A DNA stretch of 64,000 nt from Ponticaulis koreensis DSM 19734 (GTDB lineage Bacteria > Pseudomonadota > Alphaproteobacteria > Caulobacterales > Hyphomonadaceae), in assembly GCF_000420665.1 (NCBI RefSeq), contig NZ_ATVJ01000001.1, positions 1,054,001 to 1,118,000 of the forward strand, given 5' to 3'. Each line of letters starts with the position of its first letter. Positions within the stretch are counted from its first letter, which is position 1. A program made the position numbers and the translations under genes. Below the pieces are notes generated by a model. That model had not been told where the DNA came from. It ran no database searches and was given only the letters and a program-made list of their open reading frames with translations. Shown one piece after another: positions 27,077 through 36,079 of this stretch.

Positions 27077-28666
27077 TCAAAACGATTTCATACGCAAAGT
27101 GTTTAATAGCGAGCTGTTCGACAGACGTTTAAAAACATCCTCAATCAGTTCTTTGATTTCGTTCGGATTTGCAGAGCGTGGCGAGCCCTCCATATATCGT
27201 AAAGACTGGATGATGCCCCGTGCATCCCTTGGTGTATGTAGAAGAATTTTGGCCAACTTTTCCGCACCGAGAGAAAGAATTTTTATCTCTATCGAACGGT
27301 CGTGCCATTTGCCCTGCTCAAGCTTATCTAAAATGCTTTCTGTAGTAATTTGTTGAGATCTAGCGGCGAATTCTTCTTCCATTTTCGATACAAGGAGTTT
27401 GTTTGGGTCTTTCAAAAAGAATATCTCGTGCGAATTGATATTGAAGAACTCTGTCTCCTTCCCAGAATTTTTGGACAAATAATTGTCAATCAATTTCGGA
27501 ATAAGGTCGTCTTTTTTTAGATCAGACAAAAGCCTCAGCGCACCATTGAAATTTGAGAGGTCTATTTGGTCGGCCCATTCAATTTGGGCGTCGTACATGG
27601 TTTGGATGAATTCGTCATCGTTTGGGGCCAATGAGTGGTGAAAATTATGCCAAGCTAAACCCACGGGCGTTTTAACGCGTGCGTCAATCGGCACATTCGC
27701 CTCCAATCCTTTCTTTAATTTTGACTTGTCGAACCAGCCTCTAATGATCCCTTCGCCTAGCGCTCGTTCAAACTCCGTAGTGTAGTGATAATTATGTTTT
27801 TCTAAGATAGGGTATGAAGGCGCGTCTTGAGAAACGACGGAGCCAATTGCCCCATAGACTGATTTGTCGTCCAGAATAGCACTCAGAGCTGGCCACCCTT
27901 CGATCTCTGCATGACACAACGACAGTATGGTGCATTGCTTTACACAAAAAACTTGGGCTTCCTCTCTCGTATCATCAACTGCTTCAAGTATTTCTAAGCA
28001 CCGTTCAATGATAATGCGTAAGAGTCTGATGTTTCCAATAGAAAACTTGCTGAGTTCCTCAGTTGCTTGAGAGGGTAATTTCTTCTCAGAACCAAGCGCG
28101 ATATTTATTAGGTCGCTAGTGTCTCGCTCAATTTTCAGCGTCTTTTGGATGCACTTATCAGACTGCTTCCGCAAGGTTTCTGCGTCGCTGGGTTTGAGCT
28201 GAGAAATGTTGCAAACTATAATGACTTTGCAGTTTTGCGTTTCTTGAAGCCGCGAGGAGAATGAGAGGACAGATTCTAATCGTAAATTGGGGCCCCTTCT
28301 TTCCAGATCATCTAGAACCACCACAGCATCCTTAGTTGTCAAGGCTGAGGCGGCCGCCGGAATTCGATCATTCAAAAGGCCACTAAATTTCGATGCGATA
28401 TCCAAAACCTTTTGTTGCAACTCTGTTGTTTCGGCTGAACCGAATTGCGCCATGACGGTAGCGGCTTCCATTTCAGAAACTGAATTAACGTCGTACAATG
28501 AGGCGTGGATCACTGTCTGTTTGGTGTCGTTTTGATACCTTTTTGTCGCTTGGTTGACAGCGAACGTTTTTCCGGAACCCCAATATCCATCCACCAGCAT
28601 GCCGGTCAGTAGCTCGTTGGCAAGGAAGCGGTAGATTGAATCTGAAAAAACGTCTGAGTGTGCCAT
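27077..28666 (-). CDS. KAP-like P-loop NTPase, low GC
   Basis: The first sensible ATG is at 28666 (AGAAAG 6 nt upstream), giving 529 residues. A longer frame would run through the etfA terminator. Walker A is GYWGSGKTF (27-35) and Walker B AVVVLDDLERR (114-124), with sensor-like CKVIIVCNIS soon after, the layout of KAP/STAND-type NTPases. The rest is helical and matches nothing I can name; no membrane helices are apparent. Sampled lines have about 40-52% GC against about 60% next door, and rare codons are frequent, suggesting recent acquisition. It is isolated: a terminator upstream, palindromes downstream. A solitary KAP-like NTPase fits anti-phage or stress systems, but this is inference. 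Confidence 0.75.
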   Translation of the reverse strand: MAHSDVFSDSIYRFLANELLTGMLVDGYWGSGKTFAVNQATKRYQNDTKQTVIHASLYDVNSVSEMEAATVMAQFGSAETTELQQKVLDIASKFSGLLNDRIPAAASALTTKDAVVVLDDLERRGPNLRLESVLSFSSRLQETQNCKVIIVCNISQLKPSDAETLRKQSDKCIQKTLKIERDTSDLINIALGSEKKLPSQATEELSKFSIGNIRLLRIIIERCLEILEAVDDTREEAQVFCVKQCTILSLCHAEIEGWPALSAILDDKSVYGAIGSVVSQDAPSYPILEKHNYHYTTEFERALGEGIIRGWFDKSKLKKGLEANVPIDARVKTPVGLAWHNFHHSLAPNDDEFIQTMYDAQIEWADQIDLSNFNGALRLLSDLKKDDLIPKLIDNYLSKNSGKETEFFNINSHEIFFLKDPNKLLVSKMEEEFAARSQQITTESILDKLEQGKWHDRSIEIKILSLGAEKLAKILLHTPRDARGIIQSLRYMEGSPRSANPNEIKELIEDVFKRLSNSSLLNTLRMKSF

Positions 28667-28743
28667 CCATGACTTTCTAAAATGCTCGTTCGAGCTTCGC
28701 GAAGTTTCTTCTTTTGAGAATAAGAAGCCTGGAAACTGAACAC

Positions 28744-28774
28744 AAGAAAAAGCCCGGGCACTGCCCGGGCTTTT
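28744..28774 (-). terminator. Rho-independent terminator after etfA
   Basis: An almost continuous palindrome (28748-28760 with 28762-28774) with a CCCGGGC core and T-runs on both strands. It is 74 nt past the etfA stop and isolates the NTPase gene from etfBA. Confidence 0.88.
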
Positions 28775-28847
28775 CTGATTTGGATGTTTGTTCACTTTGC
28801 TCCCGCGAACCTGTGGTTCGCATGGAGCGTGCTCAGGGCTGCTGCCC

Positions 28848-29777
28848 TTACAGAGCGTCTGTGAGCTCTGGAACGGCTGTGAACAGGTCAGCAACCAGAC
28901 CGTAATCAGCAACCTGGAAGATAGGTGCTTCTTCGTCTTTGTTGATTGCGACGATGATCTTGGAGTCTTTCATACCAGCAAGGTGCTGGATCGCGCCGGA
29001 AATACCGATGGCGATGTAAAGCTCAGGCGCAACAATCTTACCTGTCTGACCAACCTGATAATCGTTCGGCGCATAGCCAGCGTCGACAGCCGCGCGGGAC
29101 GCGCCGATGCCTGCACCCAGCTTGTCAGCGAGCGGCGTCATGTACTTGTTGAAGTCTTCTTCAGACCCAAGTGCACGGCCACCGGAAACGATGATCTTGG
29201 CAGATGTGAGCTCTGGACGATCGCTCTGAACGATTTCCTGAGACACGAATGCAGACTTGCCGTTGCCAGCTGCCGCGTCGACAGTTTCAACCGCTGCAGA
29301 ACCGCCTTCTTCAGCCGCGTCGAACGCCGTACCGCGAACGGTGACGATTTTCTTTGCATCAGCTGTAGAGACAGTCTCGATTGCGTTACCCGCATAGATC
29401 GGGCGAACGAATGTGTCAGCGCTTTCAACACCGATAATGTCAGACAGCTGCATGACGTCGAGCTTCGCAGCGATGCGAGGCGCTACGTTTTTGCCGGTTG
29501 TCGTTGCTGGTGCGAAGAATGCGTCATAGCCGTCCATGAGTGGAACAACCAGAGCTTCAACCGCTTCAGCCAGAGCGTTCTCAAGCGCGTCGCTCTCAGC
29601 CACGAGGACTTTACGAACGCCAGAGATTTTCGCCGCTGCTTCAGCAACCGCACCGCAGCCTTTACCGGCCACGAGAACGTCAACGTCGCCACCGAATTGG
29701 GTCGCAGCCGTTACAGTTTTGTGAGTCGCGTCACCAAGAGACGCATTGTCATGATCTGCAAATACAAGAACAGCCAT
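28848..29777 (-). CDS. etfA: Electron transfer flavoprotein subunit alpha
   Basis: FAD-binding subunit of ETF, which collects electrons from acyl-CoA dehydrogenases and passes them to ETF:ubiquinone oxidoreductase. The 309 residues contain the C-terminal FAD motif region [50 protein letters not shown]. The ATG overlaps the etfB stop by 1 nt (TAATG). Probable electron donors in the window include the acyl-CoA dehydrogenase at about 38 kb. Confidence 0.97.
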   Translation of the reverse strand: MAVLVFADHDNASLGDATHKTVTAATQFGGDVDVLVAGKGCGAVAEAAAKISGVRKVLVAESDALENALAEAVEALVVPLMDGYDAFFAPATTTGKNVAPRIAAKLDVMQLSDIIGVESADTFVRPIYAGNAIETVSTADAKKIVTVRGTAFDAAEEGGSAAVETVDAAAGNGKSAFVSQEIVQSDRPELTSAKIIVSGGRALGSEEDFNKYMTPLADKLGAGIGASRAAVDAGYAPNDYQVGQTGKIVAPELYIAIGISGAIQHLAGMKDSKIIVAINKDEEAPIFQVADYGLVADLFTAVPELTDAL

Positions 29778-30523
29778 TAGAGTGCGCCTTTCGCTTTCAG
29801 TTTGGAAACGAGGGTCGGAACGTCTTCAACGATTTCGCCAGCTTCGCGAACCGGTGGCTCGGTCACTTTGACAGTTGTGAGACGTGGAGCAACATCAACG
29901 CCGTAGTCACCGATCTCTTTCATGTCGATCGGCTTCTTCTTCGCTTTCATGATGTTTGGCAGAGACGCATAGCGTGGCTCATTCAGGCGAAGGTCAGTTG
30001 TGACGATCGCTGGCAGGTCGAGTGCAACAGTCTGCAGGCCGCCGTCGATCTCACGGGTGACGTTAGCTTTGCCGCCGTCAACTTTAACTTCGTTCGCGAA
30101 TGTACCCTGTGGCCAGTCGAGCAGAGCTGCGAGCATCTGACCGGTTTGGTTGGAGTCGTCGTCAATCGCCTGCTTGCCGAGGATAACCAGCTCAGGAGAT
30201 TCTTCAGCGACAACAGCTTTCAGAAGCTTGGCAACAGCCAGTGGCTCAACCTTGTCGTCTGTCTTGATCAGGATGCCACGGTCAGCGCCCATAGCGAGGG
30301 CTGTGCGGAGTGTTTCCTGGCACTGCTGAGGACCGATAGAAACGACAACGACTTCAGTTGCTGTACCAGCTTCTTTCAGGCGAACCGCTTCTTCGACGGA
30401 AATTTCGTCGAATGGGTTCATGGACATTTTGACGTTCGCGAGGTCAACACCTGACTGGTCAGGTTTCACGCGCGCTTTCACGTTGTAGTCAATTACCCGT
30501 TTGACGGGTACCAGGACCTTCAT
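29777..30523 (-). CDS. etfB: Electron transfer flavoprotein subunit beta
   Basis: AMP-binding ETF subunit. The start [14 protein letters not shown] at 30523 follows GGAGA at good spacing; a frame six codons longer lacks it. The 248 residues show [46 protein letters not shown] and the conserved [23 protein letters not shown], the acyl-CoA dehydrogenase recognition loop region. It is the first gene of etfBA, with a perfect palindrome about 116-133 nt upstream. Confidence 0.97.
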   Translation of the reverse strand: MKVLVPVKRVIDYNVKARVKPDQSGVDLANVKMSMNPFDEISVEEAVRLKEAGTATEVVVVSIGPQQCQETLRTALAMGADRGILIKTDDKVEPLAVAKLLKAVVAEESPELVILGKQAIDDDSNQTGQMLAALLDWPQGTFANEVKVDGGKANVTREIDGGLQTVALDLPAIVTTDLRLNEPRYASLPNIMKAKKKPIDMKEIGDYGVDVAPRLTTVKVTEPPVREAGEIVEDVPTLVSKLKAKGAL

Positions 30524-30638
30524 GGCGTTCTCCGTGATCACCGCAGGAATAGGTTTTCCTGCTTATTATCTTTACGGATTCCGGACGGGCCGTAATCCGT
30601 TCGCTGCAGGTGCTAAATGCTAGGAGCGACCTCGTCAA

Positions 30639-30656
30639 GCTTACGCAAGCGTAAGC
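30639..30656. promoter_or_regulatory. Perfect palindromic operator upstream of etfBA
   Basis: GCTTACGCAAGCGTAAGC is an exact 8-2-8 inverted repeat. CTTACG...CGTAAG sites are reminiscent of those described for MerR-family LiuR-type regulators of acyl-CoA and branched-chain catabolism, which often control etfBA. That match is from memory and needs a motif search. Confidence 0.5.
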
Positions 30657-30869
30657 GACGAAATGCCCGATCAGAGAAACTTTATTCCGCCTGCGCATAA
30701 TTTGGTGTGCAGGTGCGAAAGATTTCTCCTCTGACCATTCAACACGTCAATCTGTTCCGCCGCCGGGGCGGGAGAGACTGAGATAGTTTGTGATCGCGGT
30801 GTGACAAGTTGTTACTGCGAGTAGCTCGCATTTGCTCTTGATAATCTCGTTTAGGTCTGCGAATGAGCC

Positions 30870-30884
30870 TGAAAATCATTCTCA
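30870..30884. promoter_or_regulatory. Fur box upstream of TonB receptor
   Basis: TGAAAATCATTCTCA matches the 7-1-7 Fur consensus TGATAATnATTATCA at 12 of the 14 specified positions and lies 36-50 nt before the receptor ATG, where bound Fur would block transcription or elongation. It implies iron-repressed expression. Confidence 0.7.
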
Positions 30885-30919
30885 TAAGGGGAGCCCTCGA
30901 AAGGGGAGGGCGATATTTC

Positions 30920-33037
30920 ATGACACGATTGGGCAATCGACTTCTCAGCGCGACCATGCTGTCCATGGCGCTTTCCGGCTTCGCGGCTATGGCGGATGAC
31001 GCTGACGATACGCTGGTGCAGAACACGGTCGAGGTAACGGGCAATTACCTCTACACAGATCAGGTGAACGCGCTGAAGACGCCGACGCCGATCATCGACG
31101 TGCCCCAAAGCCTTTCCATTGTGACGGCGGACCAGATCGCAGAGCAGGGCTTCAGCTCTATTGGCCAGATCATCGAATATACACCTGGTGTGTCTACCTC
31201 TCAGGGCGAAGGTCACCGCGACTCTGTCGTCTTCCGCGGCGTGCGGTCTACGGCGGATTTCTTCCTCGATGGCGTGCGCGATGACGTTCAGTATTATCGT
31301 CCGCTTTACAATCTGGAGCAGGTGGAAGTGCTGCGTGGCCCGAATGCGCTGCTCTTCGGGCGCGGCGGCACGGGGGGTATTCTGAACCGTGTGACCAAGA
31401 AGGGTGAGATCGGCGAGACCTTTACCGGCTACCAGCTCGGCCTGAATTCCTTCGGCGGCTATAACGGCCAGATCGATTACAATATCTCCCCGAATGACAC
31501 CTCAGCGTTCCGCATTAATGCCATGTATGAAAGTCTGGAAGGCCATCGTGACTTCTTTGAAGGTGATATCTTCGCGGTAAATCCGACGGCGCGTTTCCAG
31601 CTCTCTCCGCAGACGACGCTGGATGTCTCTTACGAGTATATTGATCAGGAACGCTTCATCGACCGCGGCATCCCGACAGGTGCGGACGGGCGTCCGGTTG
31701 AAGCATTCGAAGATATCGTTTTCGGCGACCGCGACATCAATACGACCACGCTGGAAGCGCATATCCTGCGCGCAGCCGTCAGCCATTCTTTCTCTGAAAA
31801 TCTGAAAGCCAATGTCAGCGCCTTCTATGGCGACTATGACAAGATGTATCAGAACTTCTATGCGGCGGGTTATGACCCGGTGACCAACATCGTCACGCTG
31901 GATGGCTATCTGGACACGACACAGCGCGAAAACCTGATCCTGTCCGGTAATTTGATTGGCCAGTTCGAGACAGGTCCGCTCGGCCATACGGTCGTTGCTG
32001 GCGCAGAATACATCGACACGACGAACAATAATGACCGCTGGAACAGCTTCTTCGATCAGTCGGCGGACGATCAGGAAGACTTCTTCGTTCAGCGCCCGAT
32101 CAACCTCATCAATGGCGTCGGTACGAATGCGAATGGCCTGACCACAACGAACGACTTTACCGTTGATCTGAATGACGACACGCATGCCAGCGTCGATGTC
32201 TTCTCGGCCTATGTGCAGGACGAAATCGAGATTGCAGACTGGCTGGATGTGATCGTTGGCGCGCGCTTTGACCGTTTCGAGATTGAAGTGCTGAACGTCG
32301 TCGCAAACGACACACGATCACGCACGGATGAAGAGATTTCTCCGCGCCTTGGCGTTGTTCTGAAGCCGCAGGAAAACATCTCCTTCTATGGCAGCTATTC
32401 AGAGACCTTCCTGCCGCGTTCAGGTGAGCAGTTTGCCAATATTAATGGCGCGAACGATGCGCTCGATCCGGACACGTTCACCAACCTCGAAGCGGGTGTG
32501 AAATGGGATTTCGCCTCTGGTCTCAGCCTGACCGCTGCGATCTTCGAAATCGAGCAAAGCTCTCCGCAGGTGGCGGATAATGACCCGTCTACGCTGGATG
32601 TGATCGATTCTGAAATCACCGGTTTTGAAGCGCAGCTTCAGGGCTATCTGACAGATGACTGGTTCATCACGGCGGGGTATTCAAACCTTGACGGTGAGAT
32701 TGTGAACCGGTCGGGCCCGACAGGTCTGCGCCCGCGCGAGCTGCCAGAGCATATGTTCTCCGTCTGGAGTACATATCAGCTGACAGAAGCGTTCGGCTTC
32801 GGTCTTGGCGCGACTTATCAGGATGAGAGCTTCATCGATAACGGCAATAATGCGGTTCTGCCGAGCTATACCCGTATCGATGCGGCAGCCTTCTACGATG
32901 TGTCAGAAACGCTGCGCGTGCAGCTGAATGTTGAAAACGCAACGGACGAGCTTTACTTCCCGAATGCGCACAGCACCCATCAGGTGACCGTCGGTGCGCC
33001 GCTCAATGCACGCCTTGCAGTGATAGGACGTTTCTAG
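30920..33037 (+). CDS. TonB-dependent siderophore receptor (Fiu/catecholate type)
   Basis: The ATG at 30920, after GGGGAGGG, gives 705 residues beginning with a signal peptide (cleavage near AMA-DD). A plug domain follows (VPQSLSIVTADQIAEQGFSSIGQIIEYTPGVS...EVLRGPNALLFGRGGTGGILNRVTK). The 22-strand barrel ends with LNARLAVIGRF, the terminal Phe typical of BamA-folded proteins. Sequence style matches Fiu/BfrA catecholate receptors, and no N-terminal signalling domain is present. A Fur box lies upstream and a terminator directly downstream, so it is a single-gene unit. It sits on the opposite strand between etfBA and the adenosyltransferase/HIG1 genes. Confidence 0.93.
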   Translation: MTRLGNRLLSATMLSMALSGFAAMADDADDTLVQNTVEVTGNYLYTDQVNALKTPTPIIDVPQSLSIVTADQIAEQGFSSIGQIIEYTPGVSTSQGEGHRDSVVFRGVRSTADFFLDGVRDDVQYYRPLYNLEQVEVLRGPNALLFGRGGTGGILNRVTKKGEIGETFTGYQLGLNSFGGYNGQIDYNISPNDTSAFRINAMYESLEGHRDFFEGDIFAVNPTARFQLSPQTTLDVSYEYIDQERFIDRGIPTGADGRPVEAFEDIVFGDRDINTTTLEAHILRAAVSHSFSENLKANVSAFYGDYDKMYQNFYAAGYDPVTNIVTLDGYLDTTQRENLILSGNLIGQFETGPLGHTVVAGAEYIDTTNNNDRWNSFFDQSADDQEDFFVQRPINLINGVGTNANGLTTTNDFTVDLNDDTHASVDVFSAYVQDEIEIADWLDVIVGARFDRFEIEVLNVVANDTRSRTDEEISPRLGVVLKPQENISFYGSYSETFLPRSGEQFANINGANDALDPDTFTNLEAGVKWDFASGLSLTAAIFEIEQSSPQVADNDPSTLDVIDSEITGFEAQLQGYLTDDWFITAGYSNLDGEIVNRSGPTGLRPRELPEHMFSVWSTYQLTEAFGFGLGATYQDESFIDNGNNAVLPSYTRIDAAAFYDVSETLRVQLNVENATDELYFPNAHSTHQVTVGAPLNARLAVIGRF

Positions 33038-33063
33038 GCGCGCGGTTCAGAATTGAAATCAGG

Positions 33064-33095
33064 AAAAGCGGCGGACGAACGTTCGCCGCTTTTTT
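33064..33095 (+). terminator. Rho-independent terminator after TonB receptor gene
   Basis: Stem AGCGGCG/CGCCGCT (33067-33073 with 33084-33090), 10-nt loop that is itself partly self-complementary, then six T. Confidence 0.85.
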
Positions 33096-33103
33096 GTTGG
33101 TAA

Positions 33104-33682
33104 CTACCGGTTCTTGCCAGGCACCCATTTAACGTCCGCTGCGCCATTCTCATTGGCGCGGCGGCCCGCCACAAACAGCCAGTCTGAAAGCCGGTTGATG
33201 AAGGCCAGAGCTTCATCAGAGATGATCTCGCTCTCGTCATTATAGGCTTCGGCAACATGACGCTCGGCGCGGCGAGCGGTCGTGCGGGCTACGTGCAAAT
33301 ATAAGGCAAGCGGTGATCCACCTGGCAGGATGAAGCTATCCAGCGGGGGGATACCGGCGTTCATCTCGTCAATCTCGGTTTCAAGGCGCTCTACCTGCTT
33401 CTGAACGATGCGCAGAGGTTCCCAGCCTAGGTCTTTGCCGCGGTCGGGTGTTGCAAGGTCTGCGCCCAGATCGAACAGGTCATTCTGCACATGGAGAATG
33501 GCGTCTTTCAGCCAGTCGTCGCCGTCAGCATGCAGGGCAGCAAGGCCGAGTGCAGCATTGACTTCATCAACGGCGCCATAGGCTTCCACGCGTGCGCACC
33601 ATTTTGGAACCGGCTCACCTGTTGCTAGCCGTGTTGTGCCTTTATCGCCCGTGCGGGTGTAGATCTTGTCGATTTTTACCAT
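33104..33682 (-). CDS. pduO: PduO-type cob(I)alamin adenosyltransferase
   Basis: Makes adenosylcobalamin from cob(I)alamin and ATP. The 192 residues have the N-terminal ATP motif TRTGDKGTT (9-17), then AYGAVDEVNAALGLA, FILPGGS, the active-site RTTARRAERHV and FINRLSDWLFVAGRRAN. This is the human MMAB/PduO fold, not CobA/BtuR. Adenosylcobalamin is needed by methylmalonyl- and ethylmalonyl-CoA mutases, in keeping with the methylsuccinyl-CoA dehydrogenase at about 38 kb. An HIG1-like gene lies upstream on the same strand, a common alphaproteobacterial pairing. Confidence 0.93.
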   Translation of the reverse strand: MVKIDKIYTRTGDKGTTRLATGEPVPKWCARVEAYGAVDEVNAALGLAALHADGDDWLKDAILHVQNDLFDLGADLATPDRGKDLGWEPLRIVQKQVERLETEIDEMNAGIPPLDSFILPGGSPLALYLHVARTTARRAERHVAEAYNDESEIISDEALAFINRLSDWLFVAGRRANENGAADVKWVPGKNR

Positions 33683-33802
33683 CTGTATCGTGCTCGCTGC
33701 GTTACTTCGACTTCGTCTCAGCGCAGCTGCGCCTGCGCGTTGCTTGTGGGGGGGCTCAGCCTTGAGCCTGTTCTATGTGAGCTATCGGCTCACGAGAGTG
33801 AA

Positions 33803-34009
33803 CTAAAAGCTGATCATTCCGGAAACGATGCCGACGCCGACCAGAAGCGCAATCGCGACGGCCTGAACGATGACGCGAAGACGCATCAGCTTGTTAGAGC
33901 GCGAGGCCTGTTCAGGGTCGGTGCGTGCCAGATTGACGATACCGAAAATCAGAATGACGACCAGAAGCGCCATTGCGCAATACATGGCAATTGTCAGTGC
34001 CTGTTCCAT
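33803..34009 (-). CDS. HIG1-like twin-transmembrane protein
   Basis: The 68-residue protein has two membrane helices (about 6-26 and 45-66) joined by a polar loop with RSNKLMRLRVIVQ, which matches the HIG1/hypoxia-induced domain consensus. Eukaryotic HIG1 proteins assist respiratory supercomplexes; bacterial ones are little studied. It is 120 nt upstream of the adenosyltransferase gene. Confidence 0.8.
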   Translation of the reverse strand: MEQALTIAMYCAMALLVVILIFGIVNLARTDPEQASRSNKLMRLRVIVQAVAIALLVGVGIVSGMISF

Positions 34010-34160
34010 GAGAACTCCGTTTCTTACGCCTCTGATATGGACCCAACGGACCTAAAAGAACAGGCGTGAATTGTCACGGGGTAACAATCAGCCATCACCT
34101 TGCGCTGAGGAAAACGTTGCCTGTGATGAAACTGGCGTGTCTGCCGCGCATTAGTGTCTC

Positions 34161-34790
34161 ATGACTTCGTTATCTGATATTTCGCTGCCCTTCTTCAAAC
34201 GAAACCCGGCGCGGCCCAACCGTTTGCGTGAGCGCGTTTCGGAATTTCTGGACAGTAAATGGGCGCTGCCCTGGTGTGCGTTTATCGGATTTCTTGAGAA
34301 CTCAATCATCCTGTTTGCGATGGAGCCGCTTTTTCTGCCCGCCATGGCAAGTCGCGGTCGCGGAGCATGGAAGGTCGCTGCAGCGCTGCTCATCGGTAAC
34401 GTTATCGCCGGCGTGATGATGTATTTTCTGGGCATGTGGGCAGATGAGGCGCTCCTGCAGCCAGCATTCGCCATGTTCGAGGCGACAGGCACATATCAGA
34501 ACCTCACCAACGAGCTTCAGGCAGACGGTTTCTGGCCGCTCTTCATGGTGGGGATTACGCCTATACCGTTCCAGCTTGGCGCTGCGGCCGCTGGTGCCGC
34601 GAGCTATAGCTTTGCATTTTTCCTGCTTGCGGTGACCCTGTCACGCGCGATCCGTTATTTTACGGAGGCCGGTATCGTCATGGCGCTTGGTGAGCGCGGA
34701 GAGAAATTTATCGAGCGCCACGAGCTGGAAATCTTCCTGCTCGGCATCGGTATCTTTGCCGGTATGGCGCTCGTCTATTTCCTGATGTGA
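34161..34790 (+). CDS. YqaA/DedA-like (VTT domain) membrane protein
   Basis: The 209-residue protein has about five membrane helices. The motif GITPIPFQLGAAAAGAASYSF followed by LSRAIRYF is the DedA/VTT signature (re-entrant loop plus conserved Arg), and the size matches the YqaA group. VTT proteins are linked to lipid flipping and membrane homeostasis. Its stop is immediately followed by the stop of the convergent zinc-ribbon gene. Confidence 0.85.
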   Translation: MTSLSDISLPFFKRNPARPNRLRERVSEFLDSKWALPWCAFIGFLENSIILFAMEPLFLPAMASRGRGAWKVAAALLIGNVIAGVMMYFLGMWADEALLQPAFAMFEATGTYQNLTNELQADGFWPLFMVGITPIPFQLGAAAAGAASYSFAFFLLAVTLSRAIRYFTEAGIVMALGERGEKFIERHELEIFLLGIGIFAGMALVYFLM

Positions 34791-35015
34791 TTAATGGTGC
34801 GGATCGACATTGATCTTTCCGCACTTTCCGCATTTCACGATGAGGCCGTGGGCATCATGGTGTGAGACATTCACAAACAGCTTGGTCTTGCACGCGCCGC
34901 AGCGATAAGTTTCGTTGCTGTCGCCTTCTTTGACCGGTGCGCCTTTGGTGTGCTCGATCACGTCCATGCCTGCAACGGCAGATTCCGGGACGACGCGCAT
35001 ATCAAGCTGAGGCAT
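34791..35015 (-). CDS. Small zinc-ribbon protein
   Basis: The 74 residues contain two Cys pairs, CGAC (about 39-42) and CGKC (about 62-65), with His pairs between and at the C-terminus, a zinc-ribbon arrangement. The N-terminal 35 residues are not recognised. Role unknown; it could bind nucleic acid or buffer metal. It is 15 nt downstream of the exported-protein gene. Confidence 0.72.
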   Translation of the reverse strand: MPQLDMRVVPESAVAGMDVIEHTKGAPVKEGDSNETYRCGACKTKLFVNVSHHDAHGLIVKCGKCGKINVDPHH

Positions 35016-35030
35016 GAGGAACTTCCTTAT

Positions 35031-35672
35031 CTATTCGCCAGACCGCGCGCGCGCAGCTTCGCGGACGGCCTGACTATATGGTTGTCCATTGATTGTTTCA
35101 GGTGACAAGTCAATTCGCTCATCTTCAGCGCAGTCCCAGCCGTCAGCCATGCTGGTGATGACCTCTCGAGCAGCGTGGTCTACACCTCGTACCTGCCCGA
35201 ATTCGACACGCGACATAATGCACGCTGATGGCGTCTGGTCGGGCTTCAGAGCAATGGAATACATGTTGTACGCGCCGTCTGTCTCGCCTGCGAGCGGAAC
35301 TTCGCCATATCCAACAACAAGCCCCAGAAGCGTGTCATCTGCATACACCCATTGCAGGCGGTTGATGATTTCGCCGTCACTTCCGAAGCGGAGGAATTCG
35401 AGCTCACCTGAGTTGTAGCCGCCTTCCGGTTCAAGGCTGAGGCTCATATAGGTGGCGTGGTCATGCAGATAGAGCGTCCAGCCATTTTCGCCGTCGCAGG
35501 CGGATACCACCTGGTCTGACGGACTTTCTGAACTCACCACACGGCAATTGCTTTCGGAGATCAGCGTGCGTGACACGTTAATTTCAGCGTCATGGTGTTC
35601 AGCAAAAGATGGCGCAGCCGCTACAGCGAAAAGCGCCGCCGTCGCGGGGAGCTTTAGTCTGAAAGACATCAT
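35031..35672 (-). CDS. Exported protein of unknown function
   Basis: The 213 residues begin with a signal peptide (FRLKLPATAALFAVAAAPSFA). The mature protein has four cysteines, near residues 43, 59, 150 and 180, consistent with disulfides in the periplasm, and acidic composition. No family recognised. A second ATG one codon later (35669) is equally possible. Confidence 0.65.
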   Translation of the reverse strand: MMSFRLKLPATAALFAVAAAPSFAEHHDAEINVSRTLISESNCRVVSSESPSDQVVSACDGENGWTLYLHDHATYMSLSLEPEGGYNSGELEFLRFGSDGEIINRLQWVYADDTLLGLVVGYGEVPLAGETDGAYNMYSIALKPDQTPSACIMSRVEFGQVRGVDHAAREVITSMADGWDCAEDERIDLSPETINGQPYSQAVREAARARSGE

Positions 35673-35729
35673 ATTTCAGGCCCTTCTTACGTTCGTTAGC
35701 GACAGTTGAGCATAATCCGGATCAGTGTT

Positions 35730-36068
35730 TTAGCCTTTTGGCTGTTTTTTCTTTTTCGGCTTTGGTGCGGGTAAAGCCGCTGTTGTGATGCGCACTAGTT
35801 CTGACACCCAGTCAGCATCTTCAAGCTGATCACCAGAAATCTTGAACTGGTCCTTTGCGCCGTCATAGGGCGGCCCCATCTTCTGATCGGGCGCAAAGGC
35901 ATGGCCCTGCTTGGTCGGTTTAATGAAGAGGGTGTCGTCGCAGACCGAGGCGACAAACTTTCCATCACAATAAAGGCCGAACTCGCCAAACATTTTGCGG
36001 GCGGAAACCTCACCAGCAGAAGAGAGCTGGTCGAGTATGTAATCGACAGTGGATTGGGACGTGGCCAT
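35730..36068 (-). CDS. TfoX N-terminal domain protein
   Basis: The 112 residues match the stand-alone TfoX N-terminal domain: VSARKMFGEFGLYCDGKFVASVCDDTLFIKPTK and then MGPPYDGAKDQFKISGDQLEDADWVSELVRIT. A lysine-rich tail ends it. Full TfoX regulates competence in gammaproteobacteria, but short versions such as this have no established function. It is 11 nt downstream of the GFA-like gene. Confidence 0.88.
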   Translation of the reverse strand: MATSQSTVDYILDQLSSAGEVSARKMFGEFGLYCDGKFVASVCDDTLFIKPTKQGHAFAPDQKMGPPYDGAKDQFKISGDQLEDADWVSELVRITTAALPAPKPKKKKQPKG

Positions 36069-36079
36069 TCATATGCCTC

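Larger units (their letters stand above)
30524..30919. other. Divergent control region between etfB and the TonB receptor gene
   Basis: This 396-bp non-coding stretch contains a 16-18 bp palindrome on the etfB side and a Fur-like box on the receptor side, both listed separately. No small gene with a good ribosome site was found. Confidence 0.6.

Noticed and set aside
28667-28912. N-terminal 82-codon extension of the KAP-like NTPase frame
   Set aside because: It would cross the etfA terminator hairpin and part of etfA. The ATG at 28666 has a ribosome site and starts the recognisable domain.
28788-30454. Two long plus-strand frames opposite etfA and etfB
   Set aside because: They are Cys/Arg-rich translations with no family resemblance, caused by codon bias of etfBA on the other strand.
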